Source of the DNA: Trichostrongylus colubriformis
Lineage: Eukaryota > Nematoda > Chromadorea > Rhabditida > Trichostrongylidae
Length of the DNA: 64,000 nt
Assembly (NCBI GenBank): GCA_963978905.1
Contig: OZ022257.1
Coordinates: forward strand, 45,580,203 to 45,644,202
Direction: 5' to 3'
Position 1 is the stretch's first letter. Every line of letters starts with the position of its first letter. Positions 46,691 through 58,449 of this stretch are shown piece after piece. The translations under genes were made by a program, and so were the position numbers. The notes beneath the pieces are model-generated. The model ran no database searches, was not told the origin of the DNA, and saw only the letters and a list, made by a program, of their open reading frames with translations.

Positions 46691-48012
46691 ACGACTGTCG
46701 TAGTGAAATGCGTCTGATGCTTAGTGTCATTGGGTGAACACATTCTGTTTACGTTCTGATATCAGTTGCCGATCCATCGACCACTAAATTGCCTAGCGTT
46801 CCAAATAATGGTGCATGCGTTTTGATACTGCGATCTGCATATATGTTCAAAACACGATCTGATTTGTTATAGCAGAACAAGTGATTCATGGTCATAGAAA
46901 GACGAGAAGGCTACCAATGTATTCAGCACAGTACAGTTACTTAACCGTTTTTAGAGTACCTATAAAATAACTTCTACGGACGACAAAAATGACTATTGGG
47001 ATAATTATCTTTACACCATATCTTACGAAGTATGAAAAAGCTCTAGGTCTCCTTATCTCATTGAGCAAGCCTCTTCGTGAGCAGCGAAGGGTCGCGCGCT
47101 TCGCGCGCATTGCAGAGAAAGGAAGTTTCGATGTTGGGGCTGATGTGGGGTGTCACTAAATATTCTTGTCCGTGTCACTGAAGGTTATCTTTGTTAGGTT
47201 GCACGATTTTTTTTGTAGAAAAAAATTTGAAAACTAGTTCTTACCCCCCGGCACCCCCAAATTTTCCGAAGTTGGAAAACTCGATTTGGCTGAAAATTTG
47301 CGCAGAGGGATAATTCGAGCCCCTGAGCACGAATATCATAGTCGTTTCACGCAACAACGCCTAATGCCCCACAATCGCATTATTGGCTGAAAAATGGGCA
47401 GAATGTTCAAGTACCCAGAAAAGAACGAATCCTTCCATATTATTCAACAGTGGGGGGGGGGGGGGGGGCGGGATGCTTTGATGAAGCGTTAATGCATTTT
47501 TCAAACGCTTAGCAACTCGAAGCAAAAGCAAAACTTATGAAAAACACGAAAACACATGCACTAAGAATCGAGCTCTCATGCCCCAAATTGCAGTCCGACA
47601 CCTTACCAGCTGCTCCATCCGAGCTCCGATCGCGTATTCTCTGAAGTCACATATGACCGGCGTCTGCGCTTGCGCCGTATCTTTCAGGCGTCCGTAACAT
47701 CCTTCCCAGAATCGTTTAGCAGATTTGTAGGGCAGATTTGAGATCCCCTTTTGAAACAACAGGAACATATACTACCCATCTTGAATAGCCACGGTGATCC
47801 GGCAGCCTTTCCTTGCAAGCTTGCAACAATGGTGTAGACTGCCATACTTGTGTAGACAATAAAGTGGTGAGCCTACACCACATTAAAGCGGTGAGTACTG
47901 TCCGAAGAGAGAATACCTACGTGACATCAACCCCATGCGCCACAAATAAAATTCGCAATAAGGAACCCTGATCGCGACAACAACAGGCGATCCTCCCTAG
48001 TTCACCGGTTCC
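46691..48012. other. No gene seen; G16 homopolymer
   Basis: A run of 16 G at 47453-47468 and a GCGCGCTTCGCGCGC palindrome near 47095. No supported exon. Confidence 0.45.
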
Positions 48013-48606
48013 TCACAGCATTTCTTCGAACTTTACCGAATTGACCAATGTGATCAGCGTTGACTTTTTCACCAATAATGCGTGGAACACTTCGCGTGTA
48101 CTTCGCCACATGCACTCTCTGTCACGCGTGCACAGATGGAGTGACGAAACGGGAGAAAGTCTGCGCCCAATGACGACGAACCGCGACGCGAGCTCACGGT
48201 AGGTCTTCCCTCCGTAGATTCGTCCGTTTACCATTCCCCGCATAAGCATAGCGACCGCTATACTATCTAAAATCCCAAATCGTGGTGCATCTTCAGTAAA
48301 GCGATAAGTACTTATGAATAATGGTAACTGGCAAATAGATCTAATACCAAAAATAGGAATTAGATGCTCACTGAATGAACAAATTGTTTCCAATCGATAC
48401 GATCGAATGCCAGACTGTCGAAACGATTTATCAATGGTTGCTATACTATCCGGGTTTCCTGATACTATGGTCCCCGTTTTAAATGATCGGTGGGTCATCG
48501 AACTTTGTTCTAGATCCCGTAACAGCCGTAGTAAAAGGTATACACCGCTAAAACATCTGGACTTCCGAAAAGTAGTAGATGCGGTGGCAAACAACTGAAT
48601 TATCAA
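48013..48606 (-). CDS. Unassigned open frame of 197 codons
   Basis: ATG at 48606, stop at 48013-48015. One of the longest uninterrupted frames in the window. It contains GILDSIAVAMLMRGMVNGRI and REVFHALLVKKSTLITLVNS, with no signal peptide, cysteine pattern or domain I know. An overlapping plus frame of 94 codons lies at 48314-48598, so the strand is not certain. It may be a decayed retroelement exon or chance. Confidence 0.25.
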   Translation of the reverse strand: MIIQLFATASTTFRKSRCFSGVYLLLRLLRDLEQSSMTHRSFKTGTIVSGNPDSIATIDKSFRQSGIRSYRLETICSFSEHLIPIFGIRSICQLPLFISTYRFTEDAPRFGILDSIAVAMLMRGMVNGRIYGGKTYRELASRFVVIGRRLSPVSSLHLCTRDRECMWRSTREVFHALLVKKSTLITLVNSVKFEEML

Positions 48607-48961
48607 TCAACGTAAAGCATAAGCGCTGAATGCTCAGCAAGTGAAAATGGTCAGCACCCCGATATCAGTGAGAATGTTTCGATCGCAAAACTGCGTGAAA
48701 TTCCGAAATTTAATAGATGTTTGTGGGGACACCAGTTGAGCTAGCGCTCGTTATTGCGCTTATCACAGGGTGGGGTCATGCGTTATGGACTCCTTCGACG
48801 TCTGTTCGTAGATCGGACCGGAGTAGTTCGGAATAGCTCAACTGGATAAGTACCGGAGTAGTTGGGAATTGTCAGTGAACCTTGCGTTTTTTGATGCTTT
48901 CTATGCTTTGGGATTTCCTCATTGTTTTATCGGCGTGCGCCTTTCCAAACTTACCGACGGA

Positions 48962-49439
48962 AGGAAAAGCTCCCCCGCGAGAGCATGCGATGCGTGCTGG
49001 GTGGGGTTACAGCCACCGCGCGGCGCAACGGTGGGCAATGTCCTGTGCTGCTACTGCTGCGTTTTAATGAAGGTAGCTTTCCTATCACTTCTGTTTCGCC
49101 TTAAGATGGCTGGTCTTTTTTATACTTTGTATCTTCCCCGCTTGGTTATACACCAGATGGATGAACACGGAAGCTTCTGAAGCTCTTGAAGTTCCTACAT
49201 TCTTGAACTGCGATGAATCCAGACGATTGAACATTCCACCACAACAAAAAGACCAGCTGTCGCAGTGATCACATATGAAAGCTTGCCGGAGCGAGATGCA
49301 CTCACCCTCAGTGTATTAGCAAAAAGCGAGTCAACACGGTTACTGTTATTGGCAGTAGCACAGACCATCGCCCACCGTCGCGTCGCGCGGTAGCTGTGAC
49401 GTCGCCTAGACGCGTCGCATGCACTCACGGGTGTTTGCC
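48962..49439. mobile_element. Miniature element with GC-rich arms, second copy
   Basis: Arms GGAAAAGCTCCCCCGCGAG ... GCATGCGATGCGTGC on the left and complementary GCGACGCGTC ... TGTGACGTCGCC ordering on the right match those of 22804-23526. The middle contains about 280 bp unrelated to the other copy. No gene. Confidence 0.65.
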
Positions 49440-50746
49440 GTAGATCTGAATTCACCACACGTCCTCAAAGCACGAAAGGATGCTCTTCAAGCGAAAGGAT
49501 GTTCTTCAGGCTCAACGCTGATATAGATTGGCCTGTTACTCGAAATTCATGCCATCCCACGATGTGTTACTCTTTTACCGCATACCTCTCTTCACTTAAC
49601 TATTGATGGCCTTTTTGTCAAGTGATATTCTTCTTAAGATAAAAAGAAATATACTCTTCACGGATGAATGTCAGACAAAGATGATATACTCACTAATAAG
49701 AAGGCTCGCTTTCAAGGCAGTAATAATCATTGTTGAGCCGAGTATGAAAGGAAAGTCGAAGTGTTTGGTAACACAAAAGTGAAGGAGCGTTCAAAAACAT
49801 TGGAAGTAAGACCTTGTCTCCTCCAGGTCAGTCAGGATAAAAGAGGGACGAGCCACCTCAAAACGGACAGCAGCTATTAAAAAAAAGCTTCTTCTCAAAG
49901 CTCAGAGGCGCTCCTTTTACACCACATATAATTTTGTAGACCTGTAGCTTTTATCTGGCTACTCTCTTGCTTGTACCCGACAAGACAACAGGGAGCGATA
50001 ATAAATAGCTATGAGACTCGAGGTACATAACGCCTCTGCATCCATGATCCCTTTCCACAACTCCCAATCCTTCTCTGCGATCCCTTTCAACGGAACGGGT
50101 AAAGTCCTTCTAAATATCCAATCCATCTCAAGGCTATATCTAAGCCCAACAACGCATTTTGTAAGCACCGTCCATTGAGAAAACTCTCTGACGAATTTCT
50201 TTTTTCCATTCAGAATCTTATAGCTCACCGCAACCACGCCTCCCCACGTTTCGGGACTACACTGAATCTTTTCGGTCTGAATGCCGATTATTTCATAATC
50301 CTTAGTAGGCGCTGTTTCTTACTTGCGATGATCCATGCACCAGGCTGCAAGCTGCACTGATCTCGGACAATGCATTTTTGCAGTTAACACTTCCAATACA
50401 GGATACGCTCCACTCACTGCTGGAGTGCCTTGACTGGACATTGACTCGACTTTTGCAATTTGTCCTTCAGTAATTCCAAATTTCGTGGCAGACAGACAGT
50501 TGGACGGAAAAACAGATTAAGCCCAATGTACGATCACATCCCAACTTCTCCCCGCGTCTGTGTCTTTTGGGCTTTTGTTAAGTGGTTTCACCCATGCACT
50601 ACCGATCCCACAATTGAATCGACCTATACAGGCTGTTCTTCAGGCGGTTTTTAAATTAATGACTGACAGACACAGACTATGTCTTAGGCCATTCCGACTG
50701 GGTACCGGACTGGCTGCGCAGTCCCATAAGGAGAGAAGGAGTTACT
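49440..50746. other. No gene supported
   Basis: A minus frame at 49959-50237 (92 codons; VGLRYSLEMDWIFRRTLPVP) is unassigned. No repeats were recognised. Confidence 0.35.
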
Positions 50747-50986
50747 GGGTGTGTACCTTTATGTAAGGATGCCGCACTGCGGCATGTCGCAAGCGAAGCA
50801 ATGCGGACGAGCTAAAGGCGCAATGTTGTTGAGTCCCGAAGCGGTAAGAAGTCAACTGCGTATCGCACCCCTAGCATTACGCTGTAATCGTTCTGAGATC
50901 TAACTACCGCGACGCGCATAGCTCGCACACACTGTGTCGCACGCCGCTCGTCGTTGTGCGGCATCCTGATGTAAGGGTACACACCC
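50747..50986. mobile_element. Mutator-like miniature element with 9-bp target duplication, copy 2
   Basis: Ends GGGTGTGTACC and GGGTACACACCC, flanked by exact GGAGTTACT at 50738-50746 and 50987-50995. Reverse-oriented relative of 22895-23125. About 240 bp, non-coding. Confidence 0.88.
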
Positions 50987-50995
50987 GGAGTTACT

Positions 50996-52502
50996 CTCGG
51001 CTCGTCTCGCTAGCGTAGCATCCTGAAGTTGCTTAAGACCATTACAAATGAGTTACTCGACGTATTTACTTAGTTTTGAACTCTCTAATCCTTTGATAGC
51101 TTATGTCTCTACTTTTGATGATATATCCTTCGAACCGAATCCGCATGCGTTCAATTTCAGATCCTTTGCGCAGTATCAGATGAAAGACAACAGCGGGAAA
51201 TGAAGCTTCTCGGCAACAGCACAATCAAGCAACCCCGAGCCATCTTGCATCAAACGGTATACGCGCTGGAAACGAGTGACTTGCATTCTAAATAACCCCT
51301 AAGTCTCAAAATTAAACGAAATTGGTGGAAAAGTTGGTGCGCCAGATGGTGCAAATGCAACAAAATTGGTGCCAGCGCCACAGTGAAAGTCTATTCGTGC
51401 TTAGCATCCCAAATAACTCTTACAGATGAAGTTTCAGCCAAGACTTTTTTCACCAATTAGCGGTGTCTGGGTTAGAGATAATTGAGTAATGTCAGCGATT
51501 TTCATAAAACAAAAAAAAGAAGGAAATCCTAATGTGATCTTGTGATCCTAATGTGATAGTTTTTGGATAACACAAGCAAACTTGTGTCATCCAAAAGGAC
51601 CTCAGTGCAGGGACTCCAAAAATCAGGTTTGTTATTTTCTGCTTTTCATATTTTCCGTAAAGAATGATGCAGAAAAGGGTAAATAGCATAGGAGTTGGTA
51701 CAGCATAGGAGTTGGAATGCAAGGCGCGACGAGAAATCGTGACGCAATGGCACAAGCCACTACTACCACTGTAGACCTCAGAAGTCACAGACAGACCGAC
51801 ATAATTAACGTCATCGTCAATCTGCGCAAACGCTACTCCCGATATTACCGACCCGTCGTGACCCAGAGTCTAATATGCGCTCTGACCCCGCGAAAATGAC
51901 ATCTCTGTTGATACAGTCCACAGAGAACACCTCGATATTTTGTGAACAGACCGAAACTCAGGAGATGGCGTTCGAGCGCACTATGGGTTGCAACTTGAGA
52001 TATACTAGTTCGGTCTGAATCGTTGTATTACATAAATCACTAACTTCGTAGGTCTGTATCTCGGTATGTCAGTGTGTCTGTGTGTCTGTCCATCTGTCTA
52101 TCCGCACATGGGTGATATGGGTGGGGAGTCGATAGAGCAAAGCACCCTCTCTGAGTAGGGAAAGTGAAGACACTCCCTTGCTTGTGTGCCCTATTAGCCG
52201 CTTTGACTAACCCGATCATAGGGTGGGTGAGTGAATGAAAACGACTGCGGTTTTTTTAGGCAGCGTCCATAGTTTTAGAATTTGCGGTATTGCAGAATTG
52301 CAGGGAATTCGCGGAAAGCATTAGATACGTATTGATTTCCATGCTCGAAGAGACGAAAGGATCAGAGAAAGTAAGTAGGGGGAAGTGTCTTAATTCAAGT
52401 CTTCCAGTTCCACGTTTCCGCAAATTCCACGATTCTGCATTTCAGCAAATATCGTAATTTTACCGATCGGTACAAATCTAAATCTAATCGAAAATCAAAG
52501 AT
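50996..52502. other. No gene supported
   Basis: Short TGTCTGTG microsatellite at 52070-52100. Otherwise nothing I can assign. Confidence 0.4.
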
Positions 52503-52745
52503 GTGGTGAAGAAAGCGATGGAAAGAGAATGGAGTTACGCTTGGGAAAAGGCTCGATCAAATGAATACAAGTGGTCAAAACAGCTTACAGAATGGCACCC
52601 GTATTCGCGAAGACGGGTCGAACGGCCAAAATCTAGATGGCGAGTTGACTTCAAGAAAGTACTGAATACGTGTAATCGGCAGAATGCAGCAAGGTCCATA
52701 ATGAAGCAGGAATGGATTGATCTAATGAGGTGCCACATATTGTAA
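52503..52745 (+). pseudogene. C-terminal tail of a non-LTR reverse transcriptase
   Basis: Eighty codons reading RRRVERPKSRWRVDFKKVL, then NAARSIMKQEWIDLMR. The RPxxRWxxD ... A-x-x-x-x-x-x-W pattern is typical of the extreme C-terminus of RTE-like or related non-LTR retroelement polyproteins, next to the 3' end. An AATAAA follows at about 52765. No RT core is present upstream, so it is a truncated insertion. Confidence 0.5.
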
Positions 52746-52887
52746 AATATTGATTTGGCAAGTAAATAAAACAAATCTATTCTTCTTCCCCGCATCCGCA
52801 AACCCCGAAACTATGAACATGGAGTCATGGACGGCTCAGTGAGCTGTCGTGATGAGCGCATAGAGTTGGAACCGGATAGTGGATGTA

Positions 52888-53765
52888 TTAGGTTGTCCCA
52901 AAAGTCTAGTAGAATTTTTCCAAAAAAATCAGTAACCCTTGTTTACTTCGAGCCAGATCTGGGCGGTTCAGGAATATGGTAGAATGTTCTCTAAGCTTCC
53001 TAGTAAAATATATATTGACCCACAGATTCCGTGGAGAGAGCTACAGTGCCCGTAGTTGATACCCATCCAACACGCGGTGTCATCTACTATGAGTGGTCTT
53101 GCGGCACGAAAGCGACGGGAGCTTGCCATTCCATCAACGCTGCATTGGGCAAGGGATATGTGAGCTACGAAACCATGCGCTGCTGGTTCATCAGCATCAG
53201 CAACGGCTAGATCGACATGAAAGACAAACCACGCTCAAGACTGTGCTGGTTCTGGGACGAGGAAGGAATGCTTTTCCGCGAGGTGCTGGTACAAGGCGAG
53301 ACAGCCGCTACCGTATGCACCCACTAGCTCCAGCAGCTCGCCGTCGCTGTTCGAGAAGAGCGCCGGAAAAGGTCCGCGGTCACCCTTTTTCAAGAGAACG
53401 CCAGCTCCCAAATCGCGAAGAGTACCCAGGGCAAGCTACACGAGCTGGGCTGGGACGTCCTGTCCCACCCGCCATATTCTCCAGACATTGCCCCTTCCGA
53501 CTATTACCTTACCCATCCTCTTGAATCCTTCCTGGCCGAGAGAAAATTCGTTGATTCTGACTTGTTGGCAAAGGCGATGGCTGACTTCTTCGACTCTCAG
53601 AACCCAGAGTTCTGAGAGAAGGGAATCAATGATTTACCTATGAGGTGGCAGAGTGTGGTCGATAACAATGGTGAATACGTTGCTGCTTCATTGTTGTTTG
53701 TTGGAAGAAAAAATAATAAAAAGTGGTGATCAAAAAAAAATCCTACGACTTTTGGAAAAACCTAA
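52888..53765 (+). mobile_element. Mariner element with internal deletion (878 bp)
   Basis: Ends TTAGGTTGTCCCAAAAGTC and, complemented, TTAGGTTTTTCCAAAAGTC, flanked by TA. Plus-strand remnants include HSINAALGKGYVSYETMRCW, then after a deletion LGWDVLSHPPYSPDIAPSDY and KGINDLPMRWQSVVDNNGEY, with stops at several points. The catalytic middle with the first aspartate is missing, so it is non-autonomous. Confidence 0.88.
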
Positions 53766-53767
53766 TA

Positions 53768-53972
53768 CCATCATGGGATGCAGTCGCAGATCTCAGACTA
53801 CTATGAGTACTATGACCAATGGGTAACACCGCCGGATGACTGCACCCGTATATGTGAGAATTCAATAAAACTGCGCGTCTTATCTTTGCTGATTCACTTC
53901 GCTACATTTCTCCTTTTCAGATTATTTTATGCGTAGTTCGCTCCTCACCAGTGCTACGTGACGCGCGAGGTA
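53768..53972 (+). other. Possible 3' exons of an unknown plus-strand gene
   Basis: Downstream of the mariner a frame reads SDYYEYYDQWVTPPDDCTRI and meets an ATAT|GTGAGA donor at about 53854; a TTTCTCCTTTTCAG acceptor at about 53922 leads to YFMRSSLLTSAT and a stop near 53971. Tyr/Asp-rich coding and good splice sites are the only support. Upstream exons are not identified. Confidence 0.3.
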
Positions 53973-54017
53973 CATCTGGTAGCTAAAACTGGCGAAATCA
54001 GAAGCTAGTAGAAAGTC

Positions 54018-54173
54018 CGCTGTGCACCTTTATGTCAGTATTTCGCACCAAGACGAGCGGCATGCGACACGGGAAGTGCGAGCTTTGCTCGCTTGGACAC
54101 CCAACAAAACAGCGTCTTTAGCTCGTCCGCGTCACTTCGCTTACGGGAAATCCTGAATCATGGGTACACACTC
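54018..54173. mobile_element. Mutator-like miniature element, short copy at the array edge
   Basis: Ends CGCTGTGCACC and GGTACACACTC with imperfect 9-bp flanks TAGAAAGTC and TGAAAAGTG. The interior keeps GACGAGCGGCATGCGACAC and AGCTCGTCCGC of the family. It marks the point where array units meet unique sequence. Confidence 0.6.
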
Positions 54174-54263
54174 TGAAAAGTGCTCGGGAAAGTCGTCGCG
54201 ATGATTGTGACGACGAGCGGCGAAAGTGATGGACGTTCTTCTGCCAAACCTCTGGAACCGTAC

Positions 54264-57200
54264 CTTGGAACGCAATCACCAACGCCAACACAGGCAACAG
54301 CTTCATCGTGGAATGAACCTCACTTATAGTCGAGAAAGATAGGTGTAATGTCGAGGTATTCTGACTGCGAGAACAAAGATAAGATACGTGGATGCGGAGA
54401 TAACATCTGGGTTTCTCTGACCAATAAAGCTTACTCGATGATGTCTCTCCTGTACTAAAAGGGTCTTAGAATAGCTACACCGTACATGAGAAACGCTAGG
54501 GGAGCGTACGCAGTTGACTCGTAATAGCTCTCGCACCCAAAGAACCGGAGTGTTTAGCGTCCCAGTCGCTTCGCTTGCGGCACACCAATGCGAAATCCTG
54601 ACATAAGGGTACACACTCTAGAAAGTGCTCGAGAAAGTCGTCGCGATGATTGTGACCACGAGCGGCGAAAGTGATGGACGTTCTTCTGCCAAACCTCTGG
54701 AACCGTACATGAGAAACGTACCTTGGAACGCAATCACCAACGCCAACACAGGCAACAGCTTCATCGTGGAATGAACCTCACCTATAGTCGAGAAAGAACG
54801 TGCAATGTAGAGGTATATTGATTGTGGGAGCAAAGATAAGATACGTGGATGCGGAGATAACATCTGGGTTTCTCTGACCAATAAAGCTTACTCGATGATG
54901 TCTCTCCTATACTAAAAGGGTCTTAGAACAGCTACACCGTACATGAGAAACGCGAGGGGAGCGTACGCAGTTGACTCGTAATAGCTCTCGCACCCAACGA
55001 AACGGAGTGTTTAGCGTCCCAGTCGCTTCGCTTGCGGCACATCAATGCGAAATCCTGACATAAGAGTACACACTCTGGAAAGTGCTCGGGAAAGTCGTCG
55101 CGATGATTGTGACGACGAGCGGCGAATGTGATGGACGTTCTTCTGCCAAACCTCTGGAACCGTACATGAGAAACGTACCTTGGAACGCAATCACCAACGC
55201 CAACACAGGCAACAGCTTCATCGTGGAATGAACCTCACCTATAGTCGAGAAAGATAGGTGTAATGTCGAGGTATACTGACTGCGAGAACAAAGATAAGAT
55301 ACGTGGATGCGGAGATAACATCTGGGTTTCTCTGACCAATAAAGCTTACTCGATGATGTCTCTCCTATACTAAAAGGGTCTTAGAACAGCTACACCGTAC
55401 ATGAGAAACGCTAGGGGAGCGTACGCAGTTGACTCGTAATAGCTCTCGCACCCAACGAAACGGAGTGTTTAGCGTCCCAGTCGCTTCGCTTGCGGCACAC
55501 CAATGCGAAATCCTGACATAAGGGTACACACTCTGGAAAGTGCTCGGGAAAGTCGTCGCGATGATTGTGACGACGAGCGGCGAATGTGATGGACGTTCTT
55601 CTGCCAAACCTCTGGAACCGTACATGAGAAACGTACCTTGGAACGCAATCACCAACGCCAACACAGGCAACAGCTTCATCGTGGAATGAACCTCACCTAT
55701 AGTCGAGAAAGAACGTGCAATGTAGAGGTATATTGATTGTGGGAGCAAAGATAAGATACGTGGATGCGGAGATAACATCTGGGTTTCTCTGACCAATAAA
55801 GCTTACTCGATGATGTCTCTCCTATACTAAAAGGGTCTTAGAACAGCTACACCGTACATGAGAAACGCGAGGGGAGCGTACGCAGTTGACTCGTAATAGC
55901 TCTCGCACCCAACGAAACGGAGTGTTTAGCGTCCCAGTCGCTTCGCTTGCGGCACATCAATGCGAAATCCTGACATAAGGGTACACACTCTGGAAAGTGC
56001 TCGGGAAAGTCGTCGCGATGATTGTGACGACGAGCGGCGAATGTGATGGACGTTCTTCTGCCAAACCTCTGGAACCGTACATGAGAAACGTACCTTGGAA
56101 CGCAATCACCAACGCCAACACAGGCAACAGCTTCATCGTGGAATGAACCTCACCTATAGTCGAGAAAGATAGGTGTAATGTCGAGGTATACTGACTGCGA
56201 GAACAAAGATAAGATACGTGGATGCGGAGATAACATCTGGGTTTCTCTGACCAATAAAGCTTACTCGATGATGTCTCTCCTATACTAAAAGGGTCTTAGA
56301 ACAGCTACACCGTACATGAGAAACGCTAGGGGAGCGTACGCAGTTGACTCGTAATAGCTCTCGCACCCAACGAAACGGAGTGTTTAGCGTCCCAGTCGCT
56401 TCGCTTGCGGCACACCAATGCGAAATCCTGACATAAGGGTACACACTCTAGAAAGTGCTCGGGAAAGTCGTCGCGATGATTGTGACGACGAGCGGCGAAT
56501 GTGATGGACGTTCTTCTGCCAAACCTCTGGAACCGTACATGAGAAACGTACCTTGGAACGCAATCACCAACGCCAACACAGGCAACAGCTTCATCGTGGA
56601 ATGAACCTCACCTATAGTCGAGAAAGATAGGTGTAATGTCGAGGTATACTGACTGCGAGAACAAAGATAAGATACGTGGATGCGGAGATAACATCTGGGT
56701 TTCTCTGACCAATAAAGCTTACTCGATGATGTCTCTCCTATACTAAAAGGGTCTTAGAACAGCTACACCGTACATGAGAAACGCTAGGGGAGCGTACGCA
56801 GTTGACTCGTAATAGCTCTCGCACCCAACGAAACGGAGTGTTTAGCGTCCCAGTCGCTTCGCTTGCGGCACACCAATGCGAAATCCTGACATAAGGGTAC
56901 ACACTCTGGAAAGTGCTCGGGAAAGTCGTCGCGATGATTGTGACGACGAGCGGCGAATGTGATGGACGTTCTTCTGCCAAACCTCTGGAACCGTACATGA
57001 GAAACGTACCTTGGAACGCAATCACCAACGCCAACACAGGCAACAGCTTCATCGTGGAATGAACCTCACCTATAGTCGAGAAAGAACGTGCAATGTAGAG
57101 GTATATTGATTGTGGGAGCAAAGATAAGATACGTGGATGCGGAGATAACATCTGGGTTTCTCTGACCAATAAAGCTTACTCGATGATGTCTCTCCTATAC

Positions 57201-57509
57201 TAAAAGGGTCTTAGAACAGCTACACCGTACATGAGAAACGCGAGGGGAGCGTACGCAGTTGACTCGTAATAGCTCTCGCACCCAACGAAACGGAGTGTTT
57301 AGCGTCCCAGTCGCTTCGCTTGCGGCACATCAATGCGAAATCCTGACATAAGGGTACACACTCTGGAAAGTGCTCGGGAAAGTCGTCGCGATGATTGTGA
57401 CGACGAGCGGCGAATGTGATGGACGTTCTTCTGCCAAACCTCTGGAACCGTACATGAGAAACGTACCTTGGAACGCAATCACCAACGCCAACACAGGCAA
57501 CAGCTTCAT
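54264..57509 (-). CDS. Eight tandem copies of the first coding exon
   Basis: Each copy encodes MKLLPVLALVIAFQ plus one base and then GTACGT, a consensus splice donor. Starts are at 54306, 54764, 55221, 55679, 56136, 56594, 57052 and 57509. All leaders are identical at the protein level. In the copy at 54306 a 14-bp deletion between GTACG repeats changes the donor context to GTACGG. Reading past the donor gives frames up to 143 codons that run into transposon sequence and are probably not translated. No TATA box is present within a unit, so these copies would be transcribed only by read-through from 58.2 kb or from unseen promoters. Acceptors they could splice to were not identified. Confidence 0.6.
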
Positions 57510-57924
57510 CGTGGAATGAACCTCACCTATAGTCGAGAAAGATAGGTGTAATGTCGAGGTATACTGACTGCGAGAACAAAGATAAGATACGTGGATGCGG
57601 AGATAACATCTGGGTTTCTCTGACCAATAAAGCTTACTCGATGATGTCTCTCCTATACTAAAAGGGTCTTAGAACAGCTACACCGTACATGAGAAACGCT
57701 AGGGGAGCGTACGCAGTTGACTCGTAATAGCTCTCGCACCCAACGAAACGGAGTGTTTAGCGTCCCAGTCGCTTCGCTTGCGGCACACCAATGCGAAATC
57801 CTGACATAAGGATACACACTCTGGAAAGTGCTCGGGAAAGTCGTCGCGATGATTGTGACGACGAGCGGCGAAAGTGATGGACGTTCTTCTGCCAAACCTC
57901 TGAAACCGTACATGAGAAACGTAC

Positions 57925-57970
57925 CTTGGAACGCAATCACCAACGCCAACACAGGCAACAGCTTCATCAT
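57925..57970 (-). CDS. Promoter-proximal (ancestral) first exon of a secreted peptide gene
   Basis: Encodes MMKLLPVLALVIAFQ and one further base, then the donor GTACGTTTC. Start at 57970 or 57967. Net positive n-region and an LPVLALVIAF core make a clear signal peptide. It differs from the array copies in its 5' flank, which continues into unique sequence up to a TATA box at 58225-58232. An in-frame upstream ATG near 58053 would add a tail before the leader and is unlikely. The exons encoding the mature product were not found; they should lie beyond the array, below 54000, if the gene is still functional. Confidence 0.6.
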
Positions 57971-58224
57971 TGGATGAACATCGTCGAGAAAGATACGTGC
58001 AATGTAGAGGTATATTGATTGTGGGAGCAAAGATAAGATATATGGATGCGGAGATAACATCTGTGTATCTCTGACCAACAAAGTTTACTTGATAATATCT
58101 CTCCTACACCGGAAACAATTAGATATCTAAATTCGGTCACATGTTGGAGAAAGACTCGCCGAACCGTTTTTTCTATTCGAAGCCTGACACACAAGATTGA
58201 CATTTGTTCCAGTCTCTCCAAGGA

Positions 58225-58232
58225 GCTTTATA
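58225..58232 (-). promoter_or_regulatory. TATA box for the array gene
   Basis: TATAAAGC on minus, about 255 bases upstream of the proximal start codon, in GC-balanced unique sequence. No such element occurs inside the tandem units. Confidence 0.45.
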
Positions 58233-58449
58233 AGCAGGACTACAATGGCAATAAACAATACGAAATCCACCTATGACCCCATGTTACACTCTCTATGAAC
58301 CTCAGCAGTGATTCAGTGATCCTGTTTTGATTTGAACTGCAAGAAGGCTGTTAACAAATTTTTCATCGGCTTACGAATGGGCGGGTCCGCGTTCGTTGGG
58401 CACAAAAGAAAGGAAGTCATTATGACTCATCCGTCCAAATACCATGGAT

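Larger units (their letters stand above)
54174..58110 (-). repeat. Tandem array: nine signal-peptide exons, 457-458 bp apart
   Basis: The leader-exon start codon occurs on minus at 54306, 54764, 55221, 55679, 56136, 56594, 57052, 57509 and 57967. Each repeat has, in minus order, 5' flank, exon, GT donor, about 90 bp of intron, then half of the Mutator-like miniature element (GTGTACCCTTATGTCAGG ... GTCAACTGCGTACGC). Unit type A (TACACCTATCTTTCTCGAC, CGCTAGGGG complement, CACACC) and type B (GCACGTTCTTTCTCGAC, CGCGAGGGG, CACATC) differ at linked sites. Array units are nearly identical within type. Confidence 0.92.

Noticed and set aside
53093..53524. 143-codon plus frame inside the 52.9-kb mariner
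   Set aside because: It is out of frame with the transposase remnants over most of its length.
55365..57169. Two identical 143-residue proteins on minus
   Set aside because: They read through the exon's splice donor into transposon sequence; identity reflects the tandem repeat, and the upstream start is not ATG.
54174..57860. CRISPR-like array of regular repeats
   Set aside because: Repeats are 457-458 bp with no short repeat-spacer pattern, in eukaryotic sequence with splice sites.
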